A DNA stretch of 64,000 nucleotides from Prevotella sp. UBA3294 (GTDB lineage Bacteria > Bacteroidota > Bacteroidia > Bacteroidales > Bacteroidaceae). The position numbers and the translations under genes are program-made. Shown here piece by piece: positions 43,072 to 51,933 of this stretch. The notes below the pieces were generated by a model. It had not been told where the DNA came from. It did no database searches and worked only from the letters and a program-made list of their open reading frames with translations. Location: assembly GCA_002361535.1 (NCBI GenBank), contig DETG01000121.1, positions 1 to 64,000 of the forward strand, given 5' to 3'. Each line of letters starts with the position of its first letter. Position 1 is the stretch's first letter.

Positions 43072-44757
43072 TTAATTCACCACTTTCTTTCCATTCACAA
43101 TCACAATCCCCTTTCCAGGCTTATTCATCTTCATGCCGTTTAATAGGTAATAAGTGGGTGTAGCGGTATCTTGTTGCAAAGAATGGATGCCGGTGGCTAT
43201 GCCGCTCTTGACATAGGGAACAAGGGTGAATGCATTATTATAATAATGTTCAGGTTTAGCCATCATGATATGATCCTCCCAACCGATGCATGACTGGTAG
43301 CTGCTGGCAGAGGAAAGCTTGCAGACAATGGTCAGTAACAGATTCTCTTGATCGTTAGACGTCCTTTGTGGCATGGCTCCTCCACCATACCATGAATTAG
43401 TTGGCATTGTATAGCCTGAGGTCAATTCGGTAAGGATTCTGAGAACATTTCCAGATCGATCGATTACACCGATGGCAAGATCGTAGGTGCCGCTCATACC
43501 GCTTTGGTTCTCGACCTTGTAGGATAGGACATAGTCTTCATTATCGTATAGACCAATTTCTGTGATCGTGAGTCTTCGGTCTGCTTCATTGATTCCATCC
43601 GGCTTTTGGATTCCAATCACGGCATCTTGGTCGTAGGCGTATGCTTCTGTGCCTTGTGTGGGATCCGTGAGGCTTTCATCGTTGGGGTCAGCCACGGAGA
43701 GCAGGAAATGTCCGTTCATATTACCTCCCCATCCCCAGTTGATATGATACTTTCCGTCTTTGTAACCGTCGAGGATAAAGGCATGACCATAATTGTCAGA
43801 GGTGGAACCGCTATAAAGAACAGGCCGTCCTTTCTGGAGCTCCTTGTACATCATATCATCCCATTCTGCTGCTTCATATCGGTCACGTGAGAGGCACCGT
43901 ACATCCTCATCATACCCGAAATAATTCCTAAATGCTTCGGCGGCCTCAGCACTGGAGGCACCAGAGCCGCTGAGGCCATAGTTCATCTCTACCGACTGTC
44001 CGCAGTAACGCATCAACGTGGCAACGGCCTGTGCCGAGGCGTTGGTCTCATTATTGGCATAACTGACTTTCATCGTACTCCAGCTGAACGTGGTGGTTGG
44101 TAGCCCGCTGAAAGTATGTGCTTTCCCATCGCCTGTCTGATCTGCCTCAATGGTATAGTCGGGAATGGCAGAGCAGGCTGCAGTGGGCCATCGGTGATAG
44201 TACATCAACTGTGCCATGGCGGTGGCCACACAACCAGTAAGGCACAGCTGGTTACCGAAATATTCCGGGAAACTGAGCTTGAGGTTATAGGGGGAATACT
44301 GGTTCCATGTGGTGGACAATAAAGGATTGATGGTTGCCTTGGCCGCCCTCCTTGTGCCGCTACTGACATTTACACCATGCTCCTGTATCCAGTGTATCTG
44401 TCGTTCGTATTCCTTCAGCCACGCTTTCACATTCTCGGGCGCATCCTCTATGCTGAGCGATCCCTCATCGGCATAGCCTAAAATGGTTTCGGTGCGATCA
44501 TCACCCGAGACGATCACGAAGCCTTCGCTATCACCGATATTAAATAGGTACAGCACTTCGTCTTCTGCCACATACGACTGTTTGACAGACGGTATCTGAA
44601 TGTTGCTGGCACGACGACCTTGAGAGGATTTGTTACTAAGTGACTCCTTGAGCCATGACTCGGCTTTGGCTTGGGCTTGTGTGGGTGTCACCTTACCTCC
44701 CCATACATTCAGGGTGAGGACGAACAGACAGAGGGTGAATAGCAGATTCCTTTTCAT
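43072..44757 (-). CDS. C10 family cysteine protease (streptopain/interpain-like)
   Basis: A 561-residue secreted papain-fold protease. Signal peptide about 1-20. The prodomain (about 24-140) is the inhibitory type found in C10 enzymes (GFVIVSGDDR). Catalytic Cys176 lies in LTGCVATAMAQLMYY and His325 in NYGHAFILDG, followed by YHINWGWGG. A beta-sandwich follows and the protein ends with the shared motif (YYLLNGMKM..KGIVIVNGKK). Single gene with its own promoter. Confidence 0.93.
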   Translation of the reverse strand: MKRNLLFTLCLFVLTLNVWGGKVTPTQAQAKAESWLKESLSNKSSQGRRASNIQIPSVKQSYVAEDEVLYLFNIGDSEGFVIVSGDDRTETILGYADEGSLSIEDAPENVKAWLKEYERQIHWIQEHGVNVSSGTRRAAKATINPLLSTTWNQYSPYNLKLSFPEYFGNQLCLTGCVATAMAQLMYYHRWPTAACSAIPDYTIEADQTGDGKAHTFSGLPTTTFSWSTMKVSYANNETNASAQAVATLMRYCGQSVEMNYGLSGSGASSAEAAEAFRNYFGYDEDVRCLSRDRYEAAEWDDMMYKELQKGRPVLYSGSTSDNYGHAFILDGYKDGKYHINWGWGGNMNGHFLLSVADPNDESLTDPTQGTEAYAYDQDAVIGIQKPDGINEADRRLTITEIGLYDNEDYVLSYKVENQSGMSGTYDLAIGVIDRSGNVLRILTELTSGYTMPTNSWYGGGAMPQRTSNDQENLLLTIVCKLSSASSYQSCIGWEDHIMMAKPEHYYNNAFTLVPYVKSGIATGIHSLQQDTATPTYYLLNGMKMNKPGKGIVIVNGKKVVN

Positions 44758-44808
44758 TTTAGTAATTTGTTTGATGATGAGTGCATTGTAACTCAGCGAT
44801 TATTGTCG

Positions 44809-44839
44809 CAAAGATACGAAAAGTTGAGCGAAATGCAAA
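44809..44839 (-). promoter_or_regulatory. Predicted promoter of the C10 protease gene
   Basis: On the minus strand TTTG, 19-bp spacer, TATCTTTG; leader about 45 nt. Confidence 0.65.
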
Positions 44840-44942
44840 AGGAAAGCTTGTTTTTCTTATCATTTCCGAGACCGAGTAGCTTCGACGAAGTCAAAGTTAC
44901 AAAAAGTCGTGCGAAATGCAAAACATTTTCATGAAAAAACAC

Positions 44943-44950
44943 TATCTTTG
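44943..44950 (+). promoter_or_regulatory. -7 element directly before the PAP2 ATG
   Basis: TATCTTTG with only four bases before the ATG at 44955. It also overlaps an upstream in-frame frame, arguing against the ATG at 44916. No clear -33 box. Confidence 0.5.
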
Positions 44951-44954
44951 CTGC

Positions 44955-45524
44955 ATGAAGAGAATAATACTTACTTTTCTCACCATGCTCTGTTTCTCCA
45001 CGATGTCCTTTGCACAAAAGAGTTACCATGGTGACGGACCAGACGATATCTTTCGACTGATCCCTATCGGTACGGTGGTAGTCATGAAAATCGGAGGGGT
45101 GGAGGGTAGGAGCGATTGGCAGCATCTGTTGGTGAATGCCGGTCTCTCTACGGTGATGACAGCCGGACTTACTTATTCCCTCAAGGAGATGGTGCATCGA
45201 CAACGTCCCGATGGAACAGACAACCATTCCTTTCCCTCAGGACATGCGGCCATTGCCTTCTCGGGAGCACAGGTGTTGTATAAGGAGTATCACCAGAAAA
45301 CGCCCTGGGTATGCGTGGCAGGCTATGCGGTGGCAACGGCGGTGTCGCTTGATCGGATCCGAAGGAACCGTCATCACTGGGAGGATGTGGCGGCGGGGGC
45401 TGCCATCGGCATCCTCTCTACCGAATTCTCGTACTGGTTAGGTGACAAATTGTTTCCTCAGCATCCTGAGTGTTACCAGTTGTCGCTGTCACCACAGTGC
45501 CTCAGCATCCAGCTGCAACTTTAA
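44955..45524 (+). CDS. PAP2 family phosphatase
   Basis: A 189-residue lipid or undecaprenyl-pyrophosphate-type phosphatase with an N-terminal signal/anchor (MKRIILTFLTMLCFSTMSFA). The three PAP2 signature motifs are present: KEMVHRQRP, PSGHAA and SLDRIRRNRHHWEDVAAG. Start chosen at 44955 because the promoter-like box covers the earlier ATG. Divergent from the C10 gene. Substrate unknown. Confidence 0.88.
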   Translation: MKRIILTFLTMLCFSTMSFAQKSYHGDGPDDIFRLIPIGTVVVMKIGGVEGRSDWQHLLVNAGLSTVMTAGLTYSLKEMVHRQRPDGTDNHSFPSGHAAIAFSGAQVLYKEYHQKTPWVCVAGYAVATAVSLDRIRRNRHHWEDVAAGAAIGILSTEFSYWLGDKLFPQHPECYQLSLSPQCLSIQLQL

Positions 45525-45584
45525 TAATCATTCTATATGCGCAGGATCTGCTTGCCCCCGAAAATGAATAAATAATCCCTTTGA

Positions 45585-45616
45585 TTTGTTTTGTTTCACA
45601 AAAAGTTGTACCTTTG
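45585..45616 (+). promoter_or_regulatory. Predicted promoter of ugd
   Basis: TTTG, 20-bp spacer, TACCTTTG; leader about 38 nt. Confidence 0.7.
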
Positions 45617-45658
45617 CACCGCTATTCGTTACGTTTAACATTTTAAAAGGTAAGAATT

Positions 45659-47059
45659 ATGAAAATTGCAGTAGCAGGAACCGGGTATGTCGGTTTGTCC
45701 ATCGCGACCTTATTGGCCCAGCACAACAAAGTGACCGCTGTGGATGTGATTCCCGAGAAAGTGGATCTGATCAACCAGAGGAAGTCACCGATTCAAGATG
45801 AATATATTGAGAAATACCTGACAGAAAAGGAGCTAGACCTTACTGCCACCCTCGATGGCGCAGCTGCATACCGGGATGCTGACTTTGTGGTCATCGCTGC
45901 CCCGACGAACTACGACCCCATTAAGAACTTCTTCGACACCCACCATATAGAGGATGTCATCGATCTCGTCCTCTCCGTGAATCCCGATGCCGTGATGGTG
46001 ATAAAGAGTACCATCCCCGTGGGCTATTGCCGTTCCCTCTATCTCCGCTATGCCCAGAAGGGGGCGAAAAAATTCAATCTCCTTTTCTCTCCCGAGTTCC
46101 TTCGTGAGAGCAAAGCCCTCTACGATAACCTTTATCCCTCGCGTATCATTGTGGGATACCCTAAACTGATTTCCCAGTTCCCAGAGGAGAATGAGGCCAT
46201 CCAGAAGGTGACCGATGTAGAGAAGATGAAGAAGGCGGCTGAGACCTTCGCCTCCCTTTTGGTAGAAGGTGCCATAGGGCATCCCGAGAATACCCCCAAA
46301 GATGTATCCCAATCCCAGAGCTTGGATCATAGTGGTAATCATACCTCTCATTTCTCACCTCTCACTTCTCTCCTTTATAAAAATATCCCTGTTCTCTTCA
46401 TGGGTATGAAAGAGGCTGAGGCTGTGAAACTCTTCGCTAATACCTATCTGGCTTTACGGGTGAGCTACTTCAATGAACTGGATACATATGCCGAGGTGAA
46501 AGGTCTGGATGCTCAGGCCATTATTCAGGGTATCGGTCTCGATCCACGTATCGGTACCCACTATAACAACCCGTCGTTTGGCTATGGTGGCTATTGTCTG
46601 CCGAAAGACACCAAACAGTTGTTGGCCAACTACGAGAATGTGCCGCAGCAGATGATGACAGCTATCGTGGAGAGTAACCGTACACGCAAGGATTTCATTG
46701 CCGATCAGGTTCTGAAGAAAGCGGGCTATTACGATTATACCACAGGTAGCCGTTATGCAGTGGAGGCAGAGAAGGATGTCACCATCGGTGTGTTCCGTCT
46801 TACGATGAAGTCCAATTCCGACAATTTCCGTCAGAGCAGCATTCAGGGTGTGATGAAACGTATCAAAGCGAAGGGAGCCACAGTGATTATCTATGAACCC
46901 ACTCTTCCCGATGGAACCACGTTCTTCGGAAGTAGGGTCGTCAACGATCTGGATCAGTTCAAGACACAGAGTGATGCCATCATCGCCAACCGCTACGATC
47001 CCGTCCTTGACGATGTTGAGTCCAAGGTATATACACGTGATCTCTTCCGGCGCGACTAA
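45659..47059 (+). CDS. ugd: UDP-glucose 6-dehydrogenase
   Basis: Oxidises UDP-glucose to UDP-glucuronate for polysaccharides. 466 residues. Rossmann [52 protein letters not shown] and the active-site Cys in [14 protein letters not shown] are intact. Residues about 206-240 are an in-frame insertion that includes the dispersed repeat ([14 protein letters not shown]); comparable enzymes have only a few residues there. First gene of the polysaccharide region, apparently its own transcript. Confidence 0.96.
   Translation: MKIAVAGTGYVGLSIATLLAQHNKVTAVDVIPEKVDLINQRKSPIQDEYIEKYLTEKELDLTATLDGAAAYRDADFVVIAAPTNYDPIKNFFDTHHIEDVIDLVLSVNPDAVMVIKSTIPVGYCRSLYLRYAQKGAKKFNLLFSPEFLRESKALYDNLYPSRIIVGYPKLISQFPEENEAIQKVTDVEKMKKAAETFASLLVEGAIGHPENTPKDVSQSQSLDHSGNHTSHFSPLTSLLYKNIPVLFMGMKEAEAVKLFANTYLALRVSYFNELDTYAEVKGLDAQAIIQGIGLDPRIGTHYNNPSFGYGGYCLPKDTKQLLANYENVPQQMMTAIVESNRTRKDFIADQVLKKAGYYDYTTGSRYAVEAEKDVTIGVFRLTMKSNSDNFRQSSIQGVMKRIKAKGATVIIYEPTLPDGTTFFGSRVVNDLDQFKTQSDAIIANRYDPVLDDVESKVYTRDLFRRD
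46334..46373. repeat. Dispersed repeat inserted in frame within ugd
   Basis: GGTAATCATACC plus TCTCATTTCTCACCTCTCA, nearly identical to 35834-35869. It is translated as part of a loop between the dehydrogenase N-terminal domain and the central helix. Confidence 0.8.
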
Positions 47060-47074
47060 TTTAACCGCTTTTTA

Positions 47075-47106
47075 TTTGGAAGTTTCAGAAATAATCATTA
47101 CTTTTG
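47075..47106 (+). promoter_or_regulatory. Predicted promoter of polysaccharide unit 1
   Basis: TTTG, 20-bp spacer, TACTTTTG. The same spacing is found in front of unit 2 (52806-52837). Confidence 0.7.
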
Positions 47107-47111
47107 CATCG

Positions 47112-47535
47112 TAAATATGACAGGGAAATAGAACAGGGGCGCAACCCCATGATATCATGATATATAAAAGATAATTTGTTACCAGTAGAAAGTCCGCTCA
47201 GGTCTGACCTGTAGCGTACCCTTTTATTTTACCCCATTCTTTTCCCCGTCATCGTTAACAGCACAACGTTCTGCGAGCCAATTCAGGCTCCTATGCGGAG
47301 GCGTACCTGTTAAACTGCCGTCCTGCTTTCCAAAGTAGGATAGGAAAAACATGTACCCGCCTCTTTGCCGTTCCATTACGCTTTGAAGCCCCGCTGACTC
47401 AGGCAATCTTATCGCTGAATAAGCTGAAGCATTCGTGAGATCCGTGAGATTCGTGTTCTGCCGTACAGGCAGTAAGATCCGTGTAATCCGGGTTCCCTAT
47501 CTCTTGAGCGTTTCTGTGTTTTCTGTGCTTTCCGC
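47112..47535 (+). promoter_or_regulatory. Long structured leader RNA of polysaccharide unit 1
   Basis: About 424 nt without a convincing gene. Two blocks recur in the leader of unit 2. Block A (about 47122-47170): GGGAAATA, then the palindrome CATGATATCATG (47148-47159). Block B (about 47249-47370): pairing AACAG...CTGTT encloses CGTTCTGCGAGCC/GGCTC and CTCC/GGAG, then CCTGCTT/AAGTAGG and AGGAAAA. Between copies, the loop and several stem bases differ while pairing is kept. The 3' part (47430-47535) is degenerate repeat text of the GTGAGATCCGTGAG type running into the GTG start. Confidence 0.6.
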
Positions 47536-48273
47536 GTGACGACCCTTATTACATCTCCAGTCTTTTACCTTCTCGTACTGCTCCTGTCTGCCTATCTGTG
47601 CCGCCACAAGCATCGAACGAAAAAGGTTCTGTTAGTACTGTCTGTCGTCCTATTGCTGTTCTTCACTTTCCCACCTATTTACAACTATGTGTCAGAGAAA
47701 TGGACAGAAGGCTATACTACAGAACTCCAATCTGGTAAAGTCTATCACTACGGCATCGTCTTAGGTGGTTTCGGATCATGGGATGAGGAGCGGCAACGTC
47801 CTGAGTTTGGTGGCTACGTTGACCGTCTGTTAGAAGGTATCCAACTCTATCGAAAAGGAAAGATCCGGAAGTTAGTCCTCGCTGGGGATGCCAGCAACAG
47901 GATCTACGATGACCCGGATAAACAGAATGGTAATCCTTCTGTCATGCGGGAGTACATACAACGGTTCGGGGTGGCACCGGCTGATCTGATCTTAGAGAAT
48001 AAAGCCTTGACCACTCGTGAGAATGCCAAAACCCTTTTACAGCTGTTAGGTGACTCTTTAAAGCACGAGCATCCGTTGCTCATCACCTCTGCCGAACACC
48101 TGCGCCGAGCCCTGATGACCTTCGAGCAGGAAGGGATCCCCGCCGATGGCTATCCCACTGATTGCATCGTTAAGGAGAGACAGAAAACCAACCTGTTACC
48201 ATCATTATCAGTGATGAATAACTGGCAATACCTTTTACATGAACTTATTGGCTATCTATACTATAGTTTATAG
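47536..48273 (+). CDS. YdcF/DUF218 family membrane protein, copy 1
   Basis: A 245-residue protein with two N-terminal membrane helices (FYLLVLLLSAYLC and KVLLVLSVVLLLFF) and a DUF218 (YdcF/ElyC-like) domain: YGIVLGGFGSWDEER, LVLAGDASNRIYD, ENKALTTRENAKT and ITSAEHLRRALMTFE. No ATG exists at the 5' end; the start is GTG at 47536, the last bases of a dispersed repeat. It precedes the pyruvyl transferase by 14 bp, as in copy 2. DUF218 proteins are linked to envelope polysaccharide metabolism but their reaction is unsettled. Confidence 0.8.
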   Translation: MTTLITSPVFYLLVLLLSAYLCRHKHRTKKVLLVLSVVLLLFFTFPPIYNYVSEKWTEGYTTELQSGKVYHYGIVLGGFGSWDEERQRPEFGGYVDRLLEGIQLYRKGKIRKLVLAGDASNRIYDDPDKQNGNPSVMREYIQRFGVAPADLILENKALTTRENAKTLLQLLGDSLKHEHPLLITSAEHLRRALMTFEQEGIPADGYPTDCIVKERQKTNLLPSLSVMNNWQYLLHELIGYLYYSL

Positions 48274-48287
48274 ATAGCCGCTTTCAC

Positions 48288-49430
48288 ATGAAAACAGTAG
48301 GAATCATCACTACATACCGACAGGCCAACTGGGGATCTGTTCTCCAGGCATACGCCCTACAGCAGGTTATAGATAACATGGGCTATCAATCCCAGATCAT
48401 CGACTATGCCTATCCCAACGAGTTCCATTACAGAAGGGGGTGTAAGCGTTCCCGCTCGTGGCTTCGCAATTTGCCGGGTGATACCGTTGATCGGATGCTT
48501 ATACTTCTTAAACAACGTCCTCCCCGCAAGATGGAGTTGTTGAACCGTTTTATCATTCAGCACATGCATTGCACAAGACGGTTTGTATCTTACGAAGACC
48601 TACATCAAGATCCCCCACTGTACGACATCTATGTAGCTGGCAGCGATCAGATTTGGAATCCCAATACGATGTTAGGCGACATGAGCTATATGTTGGATTT
48701 CGCGCCAGAAAAAGCACTCAGGATATCCTATTCTTCCTCTTTTGCCTCATTGTCTATACCCGAACGATTGCAGTCAGACTATCGGGAGAACCTTTCCAAG
48801 TTTACCCATATCTCAGTAAGGGAGAAGAACGGTGTATCAGTCATTCGGGAACTTTTAGGAAGAGGAGCAGCTGTTGTCCTTGATCCAACCTTGTTGTTAG
48901 ACCGGTCCCTGTGGTCTGCCATTGCCCGGAAAGTAACCCCTGTATCTCTTCCCGACAAATACATCCTCTGTTATATGTTGGGCTACACCTATAATCCCGA
49001 CAAAAGTATGTCGCAGATACTCCATCAGCTTCAGGAGCAATATCAGATGCCTGTTATCGCCATGAACCAGTTACCCTCATCCTTCCATGGTGAAGAATTC
49101 CGTCTTCCCAAGTCGTATGGCAAAGGTATCGAGGAGTTCCTGATGTTGATGAACAACGCATCCGTAGTAGCCTCCTCCTCTTTTCATGGCACAGCCTTTG
49201 CCTTGAATTTAGGTCGCCCCATCGTTGCCTTGGCAGATGGATCATCGAAAGCCGACGACCGTATCTCTTCCCTCATGAGTGGGGTAGGGTTGTTAGATCA
49301 TGTTGTCTATTCCAACACTCCCCTTTCCACAGAATTCCATCCCGAGTACGATGTGGAACAAGAGCAGCGCTCCCTTTCCTCATTACGCTCTGCCTCATTA
49401 GATTATCTCAGAAAAGCCTTGCTCCTTTAA
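48288..49430 (+). CDS. Polysaccharide pyruvyl transferase family protein, copy 1
   Basis: A 380-residue cytoplasmic enzyme of the family adding pyruvate ketals from phosphoenolpyruvate to sugars. N-terminal GIITTYRQANWGSVLQAYAL, VAGSDQIWNPN, the middle SVREKNG, and SSFHGTAFALNLGRP near the C-terminus are family hallmarks. About 29 of 380 residues differ from copy 2 by eye, and long stretches near the 5' end are identical in DNA. Starts with ATG; copy 2 starts with TTG. Followed by toxin-antitoxin-like cassettes, not by sugar genes. Confidence 0.88.
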   Translation: MKTVGIITTYRQANWGSVLQAYALQQVIDNMGYQSQIIDYAYPNEFHYRRGCKRSRSWLRNLPGDTVDRMLILLKQRPPRKMELLNRFIIQHMHCTRRFVSYEDLHQDPPLYDIYVAGSDQIWNPNTMLGDMSYMLDFAPEKALRISYSSSFASLSIPERLQSDYRENLSKFTHISVREKNGVSVIRELLGRGAAVVLDPTLLLDRSLWSAIARKVTPVSLPDKYILCYMLGYTYNPDKSMSQILHQLQEQYQMPVIAMNQLPSSFHGEEFRLPKSYGKGIEEFLMLMNNASVVASSSFHGTAFALNLGRPIVALADGSSKADDRISSLMSGVGLLDHVVYSNTPLSTEFHPEYDVEQEQRSLSSLRSASLDYLRKALLL

Positions 49431-49598
49431 TCTCAACGTGACATAAAACTACACCGATTTGTTTACATTACTCGAACTACCGTATCAACAAGAAGCCCAT
49501 CTCGCCGCCCTCTGGCAGATCATCGACTGGCAAGTCATCGAAAGCCGGCACCTCTCCCTTTAACCTTCGACTGAGTCCCTTAGACCGATTAATTAATT

Positions 49599-49952
49599 AT
49601 GCCAAAGAAACCCTATCCACCCATTGAGCCTCAGGGCGATTCCCTCAAAGAACCCGCTCCCGCAGCTATAAACAGCTTCCCAACAGGACTTATGGCAGAT
49701 AATGGATATTGCTATCCTTCAAAAGAAGAATTGCAAAATATATTTGCCTCTTCTTGCGTTGAGGCTGTGTCAAGAAAACTCAATATTACTCCGAGTGCAG
49801 CATATAGGCGTATGAAACGTGTAGAGCTGTTCCGGGATCTTATTTATCCTAGTTATGAGGCTCTTCATTCTCAGAGTCGTGAAGTTGTAACCGCTGATAT
49901 TATCCAAGCCCTTCAGATTCGTGAGACCAAACTAAAGGAGGTAATATCATGA
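49599..49952 (+). CDS. DUF3791-like small protein with N-terminal tag, cassette 1
   Basis: 117 residues. The N-terminus (MPKKPYPPIEPQGDSLKEP) resembles those of the first genes in cassettes 2 and 3. The C-terminal part (about 55-110: SRKLNITPSAAYRRMKRVEL) resembles DUF3791, as does the third gene of this cassette. It overlaps the DUF3990 gene by four bases. Antitoxin role is inferred from order, size and overlap. The 168 bp before it (49431-49598) contain no ATG-started gene. Confidence 0.55.
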   Translation: MPKKPYPPIEPQGDSLKEPAPAAINSFPTGLMADNGYCYPSKEELQNIFASSCVEAVSRKLNITPSAAYRRMKRVELFRDLIYPSYEALHSQSREVVTADIIQALQIRETKLKEVIS

Positions 49953-50431
49953 TAATATACCATGGTGGCACCTCAATCATAGAGCACCCTATTGTAGCGG
50001 CAGGCAGAGAACGACTTGATTTTGGTAAGGGCTTCTATGTTACCGACATAAAAAGCCAGGCTGAAACATGGGCTGACCGAATGCAGCGAATTCGAGAAGA
50101 AGTAGGCATTGTAAATGTTTATGATTTCGATATAAGCAGAGTACAGTCGCAATTCAGCTATTACTGTTTTGAGCAGTATGACAATGAGTGGCTTCAATAT
50201 ATTGTAGCCAATCGATTAGGAACTCTTAATGTAGCAAAATACGATGTAATTGAAGGTGGAGTAGCTAACGACCGAGTGATAGATGTTGTTGAGGCATATA
50301 TGGCCAATTTGATGCCGTTAGAAATAGCATTGCGTGAGTTGTCAAGACATCAGCCTAATAATCAAATATGCATTGCCAGTCAAAAGGTGATCGACGAGTG
50401 TGTCTCATTCATAGAATCATATAAGATATAA
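49949..50431 (+). CDS. DUF3990 family protein, ADP-ribosyltransferase-like candidate toxin
   Basis: 160 residues, no signal peptide. IIYHGGTSIIEHP at the start and DFGKGFYVTDIKSQAETWA (about 25-45) look like the first two active-site blocks of ADP-ribosyltransferase/PARP-type folds; a third residue could be supplied by the EAYM or NNQICIAS regions. I believe DUF3990 is grouped with that fold, but this needs a profile search. A strong Shine-Dalgarno sequence (AAGGAGGT, 49935-49942) stands 6 bp before the ATG, unusual here and a hint of transfer. Flanked by DUF3791-type genes on both sides. Confidence 0.65.
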   Translation: MIIYHGGTSIIEHPIVAAGRERLDFGKGFYVTDIKSQAETWADRMQRIREEVGIVNVYDFDISRVQSQFSYYCFEQYDNEWLQYIVANRLGTLNVAKYDVIEGGVANDRVIDVVEAYMANLMPLEIALRELSRHQPNNQICIASQKVIDECVSFIESYKI

Positions 50432-50435
50432 TAAA

Positions 50436-50639
50436 ATGTTGAGCGATTTATTAATGTGGAACAAGATAGGGCGGATCGTAACATTGTTGTCAGAGCGTCT
50501 CAATATCACACCGGAATGCGCATTAGATGTTTTCTATACATCAAAGACCAACGAACTATTGCACGATCCATCCACACTCCTTTACACCTTCAGTGATATG
50601 TACATCGTTGAAGACATCGTTCGTGAACTCCAAAAATAG
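50436..50639 (+). CDS. DUF3791 family small protein
   Basis: 67 residues: IGRIVTLLSERLNITPECAL, FYTSKTNELL and IVEDIVRELQK fit DUF3791, which often neighbours DUF3990. It follows that gene by four bases. Likely partner or immunity factor of the DUF3990 protein; inference from linkage. Confidence 0.65.
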   Translation: MLSDLLMWNKIGRIVTLLSERLNITPECALDVFYTSKTNELLHDPSTLLYTFSDMYIVEDIVRELQK

Positions 50640-50640
50640 A

Positions 50641-50975
50641 ATTTATTAGTCCAATTCGTAGCGTATCTTTATAACCTCACACAAATTTTAAGCTTCCCAC
50701 AGATATGGGGACAAAAAATGCAGGTAATTTAATTCGTGCGATTTGTGTGTGATTATAAACATTTCCGTGCTTTGGCTTTTTTCTCAGCTCTGCTTTGAGT
50801 GACCGTTGGTTCCCCGAAGGCGCCGATTTTCAATTCAGCTCTCTCTGCTGGACATATTAAAATCAGTGCGATTCGTGTAATCTGTGTTCGAATACAACAC
50901 TGCGCTCTCTGCGTCTCTGTGTGAGAATAGATATTTCAGTGATTTCAGTGTTTTCTGTGTGAAATAAAACAATAA
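50641..50975. repeat. Degenerate repeat text between cassettes 1 and 2
   Basis: This 354-bp gap has no gene. It is built from loosely repeated phrases such as GTGCGATTCGTGTAATCTGTG, shortened here as CGATTCGTGTAATCTGTG, CTCTCTGCGTCTCTGTGTGA and TTTCAGTGTTTTCTGTGTGA. The same phrases fill 51692-51925, 52436-52490 and 47430-47535. Confidence 0.65.
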
Positions 50976-50993
50976 TTCTTAAGAAGATTTCCA

Positions 50994-51362
50994 ATGAAAC
51001 GTAAACAATACCCCCAGCCAGCATCTGATTCAGAGATGGTTAAGGAACCAATGCCAGCGGTTTCGTATAATCATAGCGTCTCTCCGTTAGATGCGCTTTG
51101 GTCAATATATCAGTCTCAATCAAAAAGAGTTCGTAAAGCATTCCGCCAGCGAATCCTGGAAGAAGAAAAGGCTGATAAACACGAATCAGAGATGCGCGCT
51201 TACGAGCTACAGTTACCATCCGAGACGAGAGAGTCTGTTTGTCTCTTTGCAAAGACAATTAAGAAGGCAGTGAAAGATGTGCGTCAGGCCGCCGCTGATC
51301 ATACTCATGTAGGTCGAAAAGCTGATGATTTCCTGTCAGAGTTAGAACAAGAAGAGGCATGA
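50994..51362 (+). CDS. Putative antitoxin with N-terminal tag, cassette 2
   Basis: 122 residues. N-terminus MKRKQYPQPASDSEMVKEP parallels cassettes 1 and 3. The rest is highly charged and helical, with an Asn-poor, coiled-coil-like C-terminus (KKAVKDVRQAAADH). It overlaps the following RelE-like gene by four bases. No DNA-binding motif is obvious. Antitoxin assignment rests on position. Confidence 0.5.
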   Translation: MKRKQYPQPASDSEMVKEPMPAVSYNHSVSPLDALWSIYQSQSKRVRKAFRQRILEEEKADKHESEMRAYELQLPSETRESVCLFAKTIKKAVKDVRQAAADHTHVGRKADDFLSELEQEEA

Positions 51363-51691
51363 AGGTCGTTGTCTATACACATCCGGAATTTGAGCGTCAG
51401 TTCAAGCGTTATAAGAAGAAGTATCATTCACTGGTTAATGATTATCGTAGTTTTCTTGAATCTATAAAGGAAAATCCTTTTCAGGGTGTTAGTCTAGGTA
51501 ATGGCATTAGGAAGGTTCGTTTTGGTGTTGCTTCCAAAGGAGGCGGTAAAAGTGGAGGAATGCGTGTCATCACTTTTACCTTGAATAAGGTAAACGATGA
51601 TGTATATGAGATAACGTTACTCTACATATACGATAAAAGCGAGATGGGCAATGTTTCCGACAAATATATCCAGTACCTACTAGACAAATAA
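51359..51691 (+). CDS. RelE/HigB-like putative toxin, cassette 2
   Basis: 110 residues. VVVYTHPEFERQFKRYKKKY, GNGIRKVRFGVASKGGGKSGGMRVI and ITLLYIYDKSEMGNVS have the layout of RelE-superfamily toxins (positively charged RNase-like fold, GG.R.I..... Y-Y..KSE). Such toxins usually cleave mRNA on the ribosome. Coupled to the preceding gene. Confidence 0.75.
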   Translation: MKVVVYTHPEFERQFKRYKKKYHSLVNDYRSFLESIKENPFQGVSLGNGIRKVRFGVASKGGGKSGGMRVITFTLNKVNDDVYEITLLYIYDKSEMGNVSDKYIQYLLDK

Positions 51692-51925
51692 TTGTAATTC
51701 TGTGGGATCTGTGGGATCTGTGTGCGTTATAAAACTCTGCACCCTCTGCGTCTCTGCGTGAGAATAAAAATTTCCGCCATTTCTGCCCTTTGGCTTCCCC
51801 TAAAGCGCCGACCGTTGGTTCTGTGGGACAAATAATTAAAAAATTCTGCGGGACCATTAAAAATCTGTGAGATCTGTGTGCGAATTTATAATTTCTGTGT
51901 TTTCCGTGTGACAAATAACAACCCC
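51692..51925. repeat. Degenerate repeat text between cassettes 2 and 3
   Basis: Contains GTGGGATCTGTGGGATCTGT, CCTCTGCGTCTCTGCGTGAG, ATTTCCGCCATTTCTGCCC and GTGTTTTCCGTGTGAC. No gene. Confidence 0.65.
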
Positions 51926-51933
51926 GATATATC

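Noticed and set aside
47224-47406. 60-codon minus-strand frame in leader 1
   Set aside because: The corresponding frame is not open in leader 2, whereas base pairing is kept, so RNA structure explains the conservation.
49459-49563. Protein-like 34-codon stretch (LFTLLELPYQQEAHLAALWQ) after the first pyruvyl transferase
   Set aside because: No start codon and too short to assign; it may be a gene remnant but cannot be supported.
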